A DNA stretch of 11,333 nucleotides from Pseudomonadota bacterium (GTDB lineage Bacteria; Pseudomonadota; Alphaproteobacteria; Rhizobiales; Tepidamorphaceae). Under the pieces are notes generated by a model, which was given only the letters and a program-made list of their open reading frames with translations, was not told where the DNA came from and did not search any database. The stretch spans positions 1-11,333 of the forward strand of contig JAEYRQ010000601.1 in the NCBI GenBank assembly GCA_023435545.1, given 5' to 3'. The translations under genes were made by a program, and so were the position numbers. Within the stretch, counting starts at the first letter, position 1. Each line of letters begins with the position of its first letter. This document shows positions 1-5,852 of the stretch, in pieces.

Positions 1-244
1 TGGTCCAAACCTGCCCCACCCGCCGCGCCCGCTCGCGCTCGCGGGGACGCAACCAGCCCTTCTCGGCACGGGAGAGTTCCAGCAGCGCGTCATACCAGGC
101 AAGCGGTGGAAAACCGGCAGCCTTCAACTCCGACTCGACCGCAGCCAGGAGCGCGGGTTGCAGGCGCACCAGACGCGCCCATGCCCGCGTCGCCTCATCT
201 GAGGGACAACTGGCGGAATCGGAGACGGCTTCGGTTGGTGTCAC
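1..244 (-). CDS. MarR-family transcriptional regulator, N-terminal part (runs off left edge)
   Basis: This is the first 81 codons of a leftward gene whose C-terminal part lies beyond base 1. The translation contains helices typical of the MarR N-terminus (AWARLVRLQPALLAAVESEL, then a segment around AGFPPLAWYDALLELSRAEKGWLRP), which form the dimer interface and lead into the winged helix-turn-helix. The DNA-recognition helix itself is outside the window. The start chosen is GTG at 244-242: an in-frame TAG lies four codons upstream, and a later start would remove conserved helix 1. No Shine-Dalgarno is visible, so initiation may be weak or leaderless. The gene is divergent from two GST genes across a palindrome-rich promoter region, which suggests it represses itself and the GSTs and is released by an electrophile or aromatic ligand (inference). 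Residues about 68-78 are unusually arginine-rich where relatives carry Leu/Phe. Confidence 0.8.
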   Translation of the reverse strand, partial: MTPTEAVSDSASCPSDEATRAWARLVRLQPALLAAVESELKAAGFPPLAWYDALLELSRAEKGWLRPRERERARRVGQVWT

Positions 245-263
245 CGGAGCAGGCTAGCCACTG

Positions 264-324
264 CATGCAACTGCATCAAGCTTGACGATAGATGCAATCG
301 CATCTATAAAGATGCACTTGCATC
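264..324. promoter_or_regulatory. Three-copy palindromic operator between MarR gene and gstA
   Basis: Three 14-bp near-identical palindromes are seen directly: CATGCAACTGCATC (264-277), GATGCAATCGCATC (291-304) and GATGCACTTGCATC (311-324). The middle copy extends to a perfect 8-bp arm inverted repeat with a 4-bp spacer (288-307). Centres are 27 and 20 bp apart, so the second and third sites lie on roughly the same face of the helix. MarR proteins bind such short palindromes as dimers. Placement upstream of -35, inside the spacer and around the start point of the gstA promoter fits repression. That the adjacent MarR protein is the binder is inference. Confidence 0.75.
282..310 (+). promoter_or_regulatory. 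Sigma70-type promoter for the GST operon
   Basis: A -35 box TTGACG (282-287), a 17-bp spacer and a -10 box TATAAA (305-310) are seen, five of six matches to consensus in each box. Transcription would start near 317, inside the third operator copy. The second operator copy coincides with the spacer, so bound repressor would exclude RNA polymerase. The leader is short, about 35 nt to the gstA start. Confidence 0.75.
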
Positions 325-331
325 AATGTAA
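303..331 (-). promoter_or_regulatory. Possible divergent promoter for the MarR gene
   Basis: On the minus strand a weak -35 (TTACAT, 331-326), a 17-bp spacer and TATAGA (308-303) can be aligned. The -10 box overlaps that of the rightward promoter, and the third operator copy (311-324) sits inside this spacer, mirroring the layout on the other strand. The -35 is a poor match, so this is tentative. Confidence 0.4.
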
Positions 332-339
332 CTCCGACT

Positions 340-345
340 GGAGGA
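340..345 (+). promoter_or_regulatory. Ribosome binding site of gstA
   Basis: GGAGGA lies six bases before the ATG at 352 and fixes that start codon. Confidence 0.8.
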
Positions 346-351
346 TCCGTC

Positions 352-969
352 ATGCAACTGCTGCACACGCCCCAGACCTGCTCCTTGTCGTCCTTGATCG
401 TGCTGAACGAGGTCGGGGTGTCGTTCGACGTGCTACATGTCGATCTCGCTTCGCGCCTAACCGCGGATGGTCGGGACTTCCTGACGATCGCTCCCAAGGG
501 CCAGGTCCCGGCCCTGCTGCTCGATGACGGCTCGCTGCTGACCGAAGGCGTGGCGATCGTTCAGTACATCGCCGACATGGTGCCGGACCGAGGCCTGGCG
601 CCGGCGGCCGGGACCATCGAGCGGGTGCGGCTCCAGGAATGGCTGAACTACCTTGCCACCGAACTCCACAAGGGCTTCGGCGGCTTCTGGGCGCCTACGG
701 CGGGCGATGCGCACAAGGCGCATCTGCGCCAGGTGATCGAAGGCCATCTGGGATGGCTCGAGCGGGAACTGGCAAGCCGGCCCTACTTGATGGGCGAGAG
801 CTACGGCATCGCCGACGCCTACCTGTTCACCATCCTCGGCTGGGCGCGGCTCGATCCCTGGCGAATTCCGCTCGATCCCTATCCCCACCTCCTCGCCTTT
901 ATGGACCGGGTAGCCGTCAGGCCTGCCGTCCAGGCCGCGCTCGTCCATGAACAACCCATTGCCGCGTGA
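352..969 (+). CDS. gstA: Beta-class glutathione S-transferase (GstA type)
   Basis: This is a cytosolic enzyme that conjugates or reduces electrophiles with glutathione. The 205-residue length and overall sequence match E. coli GstA closely, including the stretches NPKGQVPALLLDDG-like (here APKGQVPALLLDDG, 47-60), LLTEGVAI (62-69) and EWLNYLATELHKGF (96-109). Beta-class hallmarks are present: Cys10 followed by Ser11, cis-Pro53 after Val52, Glu65 for the glutathione gamma-glutamyl group, and His106. The C-terminal all-alpha domain carries the GST motif GIADAYLF (residues 132-139). The ATG at 352 has a strong Shine-Dalgarno. It is the first gene after the operator cluster and is followed ten bases after its stop by a second GST, so the two are probably cotranscribed and controlled by the divergent MarR protein. 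Confidence 0.93.
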   Translation: MQLLHTPQTCSLSSLIVLNEVGVSFDVLHVDLASRLTADGRDFLTIAPKGQVPALLLDDGSLLTEGVAIVQYIADMVPDRGLAPAAGTIERVRLQEWLNYLATELHKGFGGFWAPTAGDAHKAHLRQVIEGHLGWLERELASRPYLMGESYGIADAYLFTILGWARLDPWRIPLDPYPHLLAFMDRVAVRPAVQAALVHEQPIAA

Positions 970-979
970 GGCCACCGTC

Positions 980-1630
980 ATGCTGCAACTGGTCAGCCAT
1001 CCGCTGTGTCCCTACGTGCAACGCGCCGCCATCGCGCTGTCCGAAAAGGGCGTCGGCTTCCAGCGTGTCGACATCGACCTTGCGGACAAGCCGGACTGGT
1101 TTCTGGCGATCTCGCCTCTGGGCAAGGTGCCGCTGCTGAGGGTGGGAGACGCCACGATCTTCGAATCCTCCGTCATCCTTGAGTATCTCGAGGAGACCGA
1201 AACGCCGGCCCTGTTGCCGGCCGAACCTCTACGGCGGGCAACTCACAGGGCTTGGATCGCGTTTGCCTCGAGCGTGCTCGATACCATTGCCGGCCTCTAT
1301 TCAGCCGGAGACGCCTTGGCGTACGACCGCAAACGAATGGAACTGGGCCGACGCCTCGACAGCCTGGAGCACTACGTAGTCGCCGAGCCCTGGTTCGACG
1401 GGCAGGACTTCTCGCTTGTCGATGCAGCGTTTGCGCCTGTGTTTCGCTACTTCGACGTGCTCGATCGCATCGAGGCGCTGCACCTGGATGATCGCCGGCC
1501 GCGCATCGCGCGGTGGCGGGCGGCACTTGCCGCGCGACCGTCGGTCGCGGCCGCAGTCCCGGCCGACTATCCGCAGCGGCTCACAGCATTTCTGGCTTCA
1601 CGCGGGAGCCACCTGGCCTCGCTCCTGTAA
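980..1630 (+). CDS. Glutathione S-transferase family protein with Cys-Pro active site
   Basis: A 216-residue GST with an N-terminal thioredoxin-like domain and a helical C-terminal domain. The active-site motif is HPLCPYVQR with Cys10-Pro11, resembling omega-type or glutaredoxin-like GSTs that favour thiol transfer and dehydroascorbate or disulfide reduction over conjugation. The GSH-binding elements KVP (cis-Pro51) and FESSVILEYLEE (61-72, Glu62-Ser63) are in place, and DFSLVDAAFAP matches the C-terminal N-capping region. The start at 980 is preferred over ATG at 947, because the latter overlaps gstA by 23 bases and adds 11 residues before the first beta strand; TGAGG (967-971) gives a Shine-Dalgarno eight bases upstream. 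It is very likely cotranscribed with the beta-class GST. Its substrate is unknown. Confidence 0.9.
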   Translation: MLQLVSHPLCPYVQRAAIALSEKGVGFQRVDIDLADKPDWFLAISPLGKVPLLRVGDATIFESSVILEYLEETETPALLPAEPLRRATHRAWIAFASSVLDTIAGLYSAGDALAYDRKRMELGRRLDSLEHYVVAEPWFDGQDFSLVDAAFAPVFRYFDVLDRIEALHLDDRRPRIARWRAALAARPSVAAAVPADYPQRLTAFLASRGSHLASLL

Positions 1631-1661
1631 CGAGCCTCCGGCGGCGCCAGGCCGCGACATC

Positions 1662-1690
1662 TTGACAAGGCCCTTCATCTGTTTTGTACT
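1662..1690 (+). promoter_or_regulatory. Candidate sigma70 promoter of the dctP-hyuB operon
   Basis: A perfect -35 TTGACA (1662-1667), a 17-bp spacer and a -10 candidate TGTACT (1685-1690, four of six matches) lie in the 106-bp gap before dctP. A start near 1697 gives a leader of about 40 nt. The next gap downstream exceeding 2 nt holds no comparable promoter. Confidence 0.6.
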
Positions 1691-1692
1691 CA

Positions 1693-1724
1693 ATCGTGCA
1701 ACGTTGTTTCACGATGAGAAACAA
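1693..1724. promoter_or_regulatory. Overlapping palindromes, likely operator of the TRAP-hyu operon
   Basis: Two inverted repeats are seen: TTGTTTC-N7-GAAACAA (1704-1724, perfect 7-bp arms) and ATCGTG-N11-CACGAT (1693-1715). They lie just downstream of the -10 box and before the Shine-Dalgarno of dctP, a typical repressor position. IclR-family proteins bind short palindromes of this size, and the operon encodes one, so it is the natural candidate (inference). The repeat could also fold in the mRNA leader. Confidence 0.55.
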
Positions 1725-1736
1725 AAGAGGAAACCA

Positions 1737-2726
1737 ATGAGGGTCAGCACCCTGCTCGCGGGCGCAGCCGTCGCCCTGTCGATGACGTATGGGGCGGCGT
1801 CGGCCGCCGAATACTCGTTCAAGTTCGGACACGCGGCCTCGAGCCGCCATGCCTTCCAGACCGGCGTCGAAATGTTCGCCAAGTCGGTCGCCGAGAAGAC
1901 CGGCGGCCGGGTCGAGATCCAGGTGATCGGCGATCGCCAGCTCGGCGACGACAAGCAGCTTCTCGAGGGCGTGCAACTCGGCACGATCGATGGCGCGCTG
2001 GTGTCATCTCCGACCTTCCCGCTGGCCGCGGGCGCCGCGGCGGTGGACGCGCTGCAGCTCCCCTTCGTGGTCACAAGCTACGACCAGCTCTCCGAGGTTC
2101 TCGCCGGGCCGGTGGGCCAGAAGATCCTCGACAGCCTGTCCGACAAGGGCATGAAGGGACTCTCCTACTACGAGGCCGGCCAGCGCCACTTCCTGAATCG
2201 TGCCAAGCCGGTGAAGTCGCTCGCCGACTTCCAGGGCCTGAAGACCCGTATCGTGCCGATCCCGCTGCACAAGGCGACGTGGGAGGCGGTCGGCACCAAT
2301 CCGGTCGGCATGCCCTATGGCGAGGTCTACTCGGGACTCGAGACCGGCGTGATCGACGCGGTCGAGATCAACCTGTCCTCGGTCGAATCCGAAAATCTCT
2401 TCCAGAACGCCAAGGAAGTGACGCTCACCGGCCACTATTTCTGGCCGGGCATCCTGATCATGAACCAGGCTCGTTTCGACGGCCTGCCGGACGATATCAA
2501 GCAGGCGCTCATCGAGGCCGGCAACGAGACCATCGCCGAGCAGTACGCCTTCGTCCGCGACGACGAGGCGCGGGTGGCCGCCGAGCTGAAGTCCAAGGGC
2601 GTCACCATCAGCGAGCTGGACAATCTCGACGAGATGCGGGCGAAGACCGCGCCGGTCGTCGAGGAGTGGTCGGCCAAGGATCCACTGATCGGCGAGTTCA
2701 TCGAAACCGTCCGCAAGGGTTCGTGA
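1737..2726 (+). CDS. dctP: TRAP transporter solute-binding protein, DctP family
   Basis: This is the periplasmic receptor of a tripartite ATP-independent transporter; it captures an organic acid, usually a carboxylate, and delivers it to DctQM. It has 329 residues, normal for DctP. A signal peptide covers residues 1-23 (charged start, hydrophobic stretch, cleavage after ASA before AEY). The mature part shows the family signatures RQLGDDKQLLEGVQLGTID (67-85) and LKTRIVPIPLHKATWEAVG (168-186). Arg171 corresponds to the arginine that pairs with the ligand carboxylate in this family. GEVYSGLETGVIDAVE (195-210) follows. The ATG at 1737 is chosen because AGAGG lies six bases upstream and the signal peptide begins there, although the frame stays open back to 1416. 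It is the first gene of the operon; its stop is two bases before the cupin gene. Confidence 0.95.
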   Translation: MRVSTLLAGAAVALSMTYGAASAAEYSFKFGHAASSRHAFQTGVEMFAKSVAEKTGGRVEIQVIGDRQLGDDKQLLEGVQLGTIDGALVSSPTFPLAAGAAAVDALQLPFVVTSYDQLSEVLAGPVGQKILDSLSDKGMKGLSYYEAGQRHFLNRAKPVKSLADFQGLKTRIVPIPLHKATWEAVGTNPVGMPYGEVYSGLETGVIDAVEINLSSVESENLFQNAKEVTLTGHYFWPGILIMNQARFDGLPDDIKQALIEAGNETIAEQYAFVRDDEARVAAELKSKGVTISELDNLDEMRAKTAPVVEEWSAKDPLIGEFIETVRKGS

Positions 2727-2728
2727 CC

Positions 2729-3103
2729 ATGGGCGGGGCGAAAGCCTACCGCTGGGAAGATCTGCCCCGGGAGCATGTGCGCCCCGGGGTCTCCCGGGCG
2801 GGGTTCCGCGGTAACGACGTGATGATGTGCATGAACTGGCTCGAGCCCGGGATGGAGGTGCGTCCGCACTCCCATCCCCAGGAGCAACTGGTGATGGTGG
2901 TCAAGGGCCGCATGCGCTTCTTCATCGGTGACGATACCGTCGAGGTCCCGCAGGGTGGTGTCGTCCGCATACCGCCCAACGTCGTGCATTGCGGGGAAGT
3001 GGTCGGGGATGAGCCGGTGCTCAATCTCGACGTCTTCTCCCCGTTGCGCGAGGACTACCTCCATCTGGTGACGTACCAGACGGACGCGTTCGAGAAAGCC
3101 TGA
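2729..3103 (+). CDS. Small single-domain cupin, KdgF-like
   Basis: A 124-residue cytosolic single-domain cupin. Motif 1 is PGMEVRPHSHPQEQLVMVVKG (His47, His49, Gln53) and motif 2 is IPPNVVHCGEV (His87); together these form a 3-His/Gln metal site. The tail LDVFSPLREDYL resembles KdgF, the cupin that opens 4,5-unsaturated uronates; the D-x-F-x3-R pattern (Asp101, Phe103, Arg107) matches residues I recall as catalytic in KdgF, though I cannot check this. KdgF relatives usually have HSHPHEQ; here the third His is Gln51. Many close relatives are of unknown function, so an isomerase, tautomerase or lyase acting on the imported acid is only a suggestion. AAGGG at 2715-2719 is its ribosome site, inside the end of dctP. 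Position directly after dctP ties it to transport or first-step processing. Confidence 0.85.
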   Translation: MGGAKAYRWEDLPREHVRPGVSRAGFRGNDVMMCMNWLEPGMEVRPHSHPQEQLVMVVKGRMRFFIGDDTVEVPQGGVVRIPPNVVHCGEVVGDEPVLNLDVFSPLREDYLHLVTYQTDAFEKA

Positions 3104-3115
3104 AGTCACGCACAG

Positions 3116-3155
3116 GGCCGCCCGACGGCCGGACGCCGATGCAGATCGGCGCCGG
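3116..3155 (+). promoter_or_regulatory. Intercistronic stem-loops between cupin gene and dctQ
   Basis: In the 93-nt gap (3104-3196) a strong hairpin spans 3129-3155: CCGG, a bulged A, CGCCGAT, loop GCAG, ATCGGCG, CCGG, giving 11 pairs with a tetraloop. A smaller alternative stem GGCCG/CGGCC (3116-3130) overlaps its 5' side. There is no U-run, so this is not a simple intrinsic terminator. Such hairpins after binding-protein genes often protect the upstream mRNA, or partly attenuate, so that receptor is made in excess over membrane subunits (inference). Confidence 0.55.
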
Positions 3156-3196
3156 AACGGGTGCGCCTTGCCCGCCACGGGGAAGGAAACGCCTCG

Positions 3197-3763
3197 ATGA
3201 CAGCGCAACCGATAGGCATTGTCAGGGTCTACCGGGCCGCGATGGTCGGCGTGCTCGGCCTGATGATGGCCCTCCTGTTCGCCATCATGTGCGTGCAGGT
3301 GTTCTTCCGCTACGGCCTGAACGCCTCGCTGATCTGGGCGGAGGAGGTCTGCCGCTACCTGCTGATCTGGGTATCGTTCCTGGCCTGCGGCATCGCCTAC
3401 CAGCGCGGCGAGATCGCGGCGATGCGGATCCTGGTCGAGGCGCTGCCGGCGCGGCTGGCGGCGCTGTTCGCGGTCCTCGCCGACGTCGCGGTCCTGATCC
3501 TGCTCGGCTTCCTGATCGTCTACGGGTGGCGCTACGCGATGTTCGCGGGCGGCCAGAGGATGCCGGCCGCCGACTTCATCTGGAACGACATCCTGGGCGG
3601 CACCGGCTCGGTCGGGCTGTCGCTGCTCTGGGTCTACGTGGCGATCCCGGTCGGTGCGGCGCTGCTTGCGGTCCACGTCGCGATCCATCTCCTGAGCTGC
3701 CTGGCGGCGCTCGCCCGCGGCACGCGCCCGACATTTCCCGAAGGTGAGGGAGACCGGTCGTGA
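3197..3763 (+). CDS. dctQ: TRAP transporter small membrane subunit, DctQ family
   Basis: The small integral membrane subunit of the transporter, pairing with DctM in the inner membrane. It has 188 residues with four predicted membrane segments (about 13-36, 51-68, 86-110 and 142-170). The family signature VFFRYGLNASLIWAEEVCRY, followed by LLIWVSFLACGIAYQRGE, is clear at residues 35-72; the Trp-Ala-Glu-Glu is highly conserved in DctQ. The start at ATG 3197 follows GGAAGG ten bases upstream; an earlier GTG at 3161 would add 12 polar residues and lacks a better ribosome site. Its stop overlaps the GTG start of dctM by four bases, indicating translational coupling that keeps the subunits in step. 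Confidence 0.92.
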   Translation: MTAQPIGIVRVYRAAMVGVLGLMMALLFAIMCVQVFFRYGLNASLIWAEEVCRYLLIWVSFLACGIAYQRGEIAAMRILVEALPARLAALFAVLADVAVLILLGFLIVYGWRYAMFAGGQRMPAADFIWNDILGGTGSVGLSLLWVYVAIPVGAALLAVHVAIHLLSCLAALARGTRPTFPEGEGDRS

Positions 3764-5037
3764 TCGCCTATCTCGGCGGCTTCGCCGCGTTCCTGCTGAT
3801 CGGCGTACCGGTCGCCCTGGCGCTGGGGCTGGCCTCGCTGACCTATCTCTACATCTCGGGCAATACCCATCTGCTGATCGCCTTCCCCCAGCGCATGATC
3901 GCGGGCGTCGACCAGTTCGTGCTGCTGACCATCCCGTTCTTCCTGTTGGCGGGCAACTTCATGAACGCCGGCGGAATTACCCAGGAGATCGTCAAGCTGG
4001 CGCAGACGGTGGTGGGGCGCATCCGCGGCGGCCTCGCCGCGGTAACGGTGGTCGCCAGCATGCTGTTCTCCGGTGTCTCCGGCGCGGCCACGGCGGAAGC
4101 TTCCGCGCTGGGAAGCGTGCTGATCCCGGCGATGAAGCGCGATGGCTACGACCCGCGCTATGCCGCAGCCCTGGTCGCGACCAGCTCCATCCTCGGGCCG
4201 CTGGTGCCGCCGTCGCTGGCGCTGATCCTCTACGGTGTGTTGTCCGGCACTTCGATCGCCGATCTGTTCCTGGCGGGCATCGGCCCGGCGCTGGTGCTCT
4301 GCCTCGCCCTCGTCGCCTACGTCCTGATCAAGGCGCGGATCGAGGGGCACCCAGTCTCGCCGGTGCTGCCGGCCGGCGAGCGGCGGCGATCGCTGATCCG
4401 CGGCCTGCCGGCGCTGCTCCTGCCGGTGATCATCGTCGGCGGCATCAAGTCGGGCGTCTTCACCCCCACCGAGGCGGCGGCGATCGCGGCACTCTATGCG
4501 TTGCTGCTGGCGCTGTTTCTCTACCGGACGATGGGCGTCAGGGAGATGTGGACGGCGCTCTTCGAGACGGCGACGCTGTCGGCCGGGATCATGCTGATCG
4601 TCGCCATGGCCAGCATGACCGCCTTCGTGCTCGGCTTCGAGAACGTGCCTCGCCAGATCGCCGACGGCCTGCTGTCGATCACCCGCGAGCCGGCCTTCCT
4701 GCTGCTGCTGATCAACGCGCTTCTCCTGGTGCTGGGCCTGTTCCTGGAGCCCCTGGCGGCGCTCATCCTGGTGATGCCGATCCTGATCGAGGTAATCCGG
4801 GTGATCGGGCTCGATCCGGTGCAGTTCGGCGTGATGGTCGTGCTCAACTTGATGATCGGCATGATCACGCCGCCGGTGGGGCTGTGCCTGTTCATCGTCT
4901 CCGCCATCGGCCGGGTGCCGATCGAGGGCGTCAGCCGCGCGGCGATGCCGATGATCGCGATCTGCATCGCCGTGCTGTTTCTCGTCGCCTTTGTGCCGGA
5001 GGTGACGCTCACCCTGCCGAGGCTATTCCCGCAATGA
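3760..5037 (+). CDS. dctM: TRAP transporter large permease, DctM family
   Basis: The large subunit that translocates the solute using the sodium or proton gradient. It has 425 residues, standard for DctM, with about a dozen hydrophobic segments. Signature blocks are intact: FLLAGNFMNAGGI, then LFSGVSGAATAEASALG with IPAMKRDGYDPRYAAAL, ILGPLVPPSLALILYG, FTPTEAAAIAALYAL and MIGMITPPVGLCLFIVSAI. The paired SG-A-A-E-A and ITPP-G regions correspond to the two re-entrant hairpins of the ion-transporter fold. It starts with GTG at 3760, overlapping the dctQ stop, with GAGGGAG seven bases upstream. Its TGA overlaps the ATG of the IclR gene. With dctP and dctQ the transporter is complete. Confidence 0.95.
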   Translation: MIAYLGGFAAFLLIGVPVALALGLASLTYLYISGNTHLLIAFPQRMIAGVDQFVLLTIPFFLLAGNFMNAGGITQEIVKLAQTVVGRIRGGLAAVTVVASMLFSGVSGAATAEASALGSVLIPAMKRDGYDPRYAAALVATSSILGPLVPPSLALILYGVLSGTSIADLFLAGIGPALVLCLALVAYVLIKARIEGHPVSPVLPAGERRRSLIRGLPALLLPVIIVGGIKSGVFTPTEAAAIAALYALLLALFLYRTMGVREMWTALFETATLSAGIMLIVAMASMTAFVLGFENVPRQIADGLLSITREPAFLLLLINALLLVLGLFLEPLAALILVMPILIEVIRVIGLDPVQFGVMVVLNLMIGMITPPVGLCLFIVSAIGRVPIEGVSRAAMPMIAICIAVLFLVAFVPEVTLTLPRLFPQ

Positions 5038-5852
5038 CCGACCTCATCGACAAGCCGGCTATCGGGAAGTCCGGGGAGGAACGCCAGCAGCCGGGAATCC
5101 AGTCGCTGCGCGCAGCCTTCCAGGTGATCGAGGAAATGGCCGCGATCGGCGAGCCAGTGGGTGTGACCGAGCTCGCCAAGGTGCTGGGCATGCCGAAGAC
5201 CCGCACCTTCAGATACCTGCGCACCCTGAAGACGCTCGGCTACGTCTCCCAGCATCTCTCCACGGAGAAGTACCGGCTGACGCTGAGGCTGTTCCATCTC
5301 GGCCAGGCGGTTGCCGATTCGACGCAGCTATTGACCGAGGCGCGGGCGGCGATGGTGCAGCTGCGCAAGGACACCGGGCAGACCGTCACGCTGTCGAGCG
5401 TCGAACCGGACGGAATGCGGGTGCTCGACATCGTGCGCGCCCATTCGCCGGTCCAGATCGTCACACGGCCGGGCGCGCTGCTGGAATTCCACTCCTCGGC
5501 GCAGGGACGGGTGGCACTCGCATTCGGTCCGGCGCGGCTGTGGAACGCAGTGCGCGGCAAGCCGCTGAAGCGCTGGACGCCCCGCACCAACACCGACCTC
5601 GCCGTGCTCGAGGCCGAGGTCGAGGCGACCCGCCGGCGCGGCTGGGCCACGGCGGCCGAGCAGACGCTCGTCGGCGTCAACGCGCTCGCCGCGCCGATCT
5701 TCGGCGCCGGGCGCGACCTGATCGCCACCATCACCGTCGCCGGCTCGCTGCAGCATGTGCCTGCCGAGCCGCCGGCCGAACTCGTCGCCTACGTCCAGCA
5801 GGCGGCACGACGCATTTCCGAGAATCTGGGCTGCACGGAGTATCCTGCATGA
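5034..5852 (+). CDS. IclR-family transcriptional regulator
   Basis: A 272-residue DNA-binding regulator. An N-terminal winged helix-turn-helix occupies about residues 20-82, with VTELAKVLGMPKTRTFRYLR as the helix-turn-helix core and LGYVSQ leading into the wing. The effector-binding domain spans about 98-268 and shows the family landmarks HSSAQGRVALAF (153-164) and GVNALAAPIF (214-223). IclR proteins bind small organic acids and control catabolic operons. It starts at ATG 5034, overlapping the dctM stop, and ends overlapping the hyuA start by four bases, so it is embedded mid-operon rather than divergent. That arrangement implies autoregulation through the operon promoter. Its likely target is the palindrome pair at 1693-1724 (inference). 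The ribosome site is weak (CGAGG, 11 bases upstream), so translation may rely on coupling to dctM. Confidence 0.93.
   Translation: MTDLIDKPAIGKSGEERQQPGIQSLRAAFQVIEEMAAIGEPVGVTELAKVLGMPKTRTFRYLRTLKTLGYVSQHLSTEKYRLTLRLFHLGQAVADSTQLLTEARAAMVQLRKDTGQTVTLSSVEPDGMRVLDIVRAHSPVQIVTRPGALLEFHSSAQGRVALAFGPARLWNAVRGKPLKRWTPRTNTDLAVLEAEVEATRRRGWATAAEQTLVGVNALAAPIFGAGRDLIATITVAGSLQHVPAEPPAELVAYVQQAARRISENLGCTEYPA

Noticed and set aside
351..361. CATGCAACTGC at the gstA start, identical to the first 11 bases of the first operator copy
   Set aside because: It lacks the second palindrome arm in the correct place and encodes the conserved N-terminus MQLL, so the match is likely coincidental, though a weak fourth site is not excluded.
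947..979. Earlier ATG for the second GST
   Set aside because: It adds 11 residues before the first beta strand and overlaps gstA; ATG 980 has TGAGG upstream.
1641..1655. GCGGC/GCCGC stem after the second GST as a terminator
   Set aside because: The stem is only 5 bp and is not followed by a U-run; it is probably chance in GC-rich DNA.
1416..1736. N-terminal extension of dctP by 107 codons
   Set aside because: It overlaps the second GST gene and would place the signal peptide internally; the ribosome site and signal peptide favour ATG 1737.
2435..3688. 417-codon minus-strand open frame opposite dctP, the cupin gene and dctQ
   Set aside because: It spans three well-supported genes and the hairpin gap, has no recognisable domain, and has a skewed Asp/Arg/Gln/His composition.
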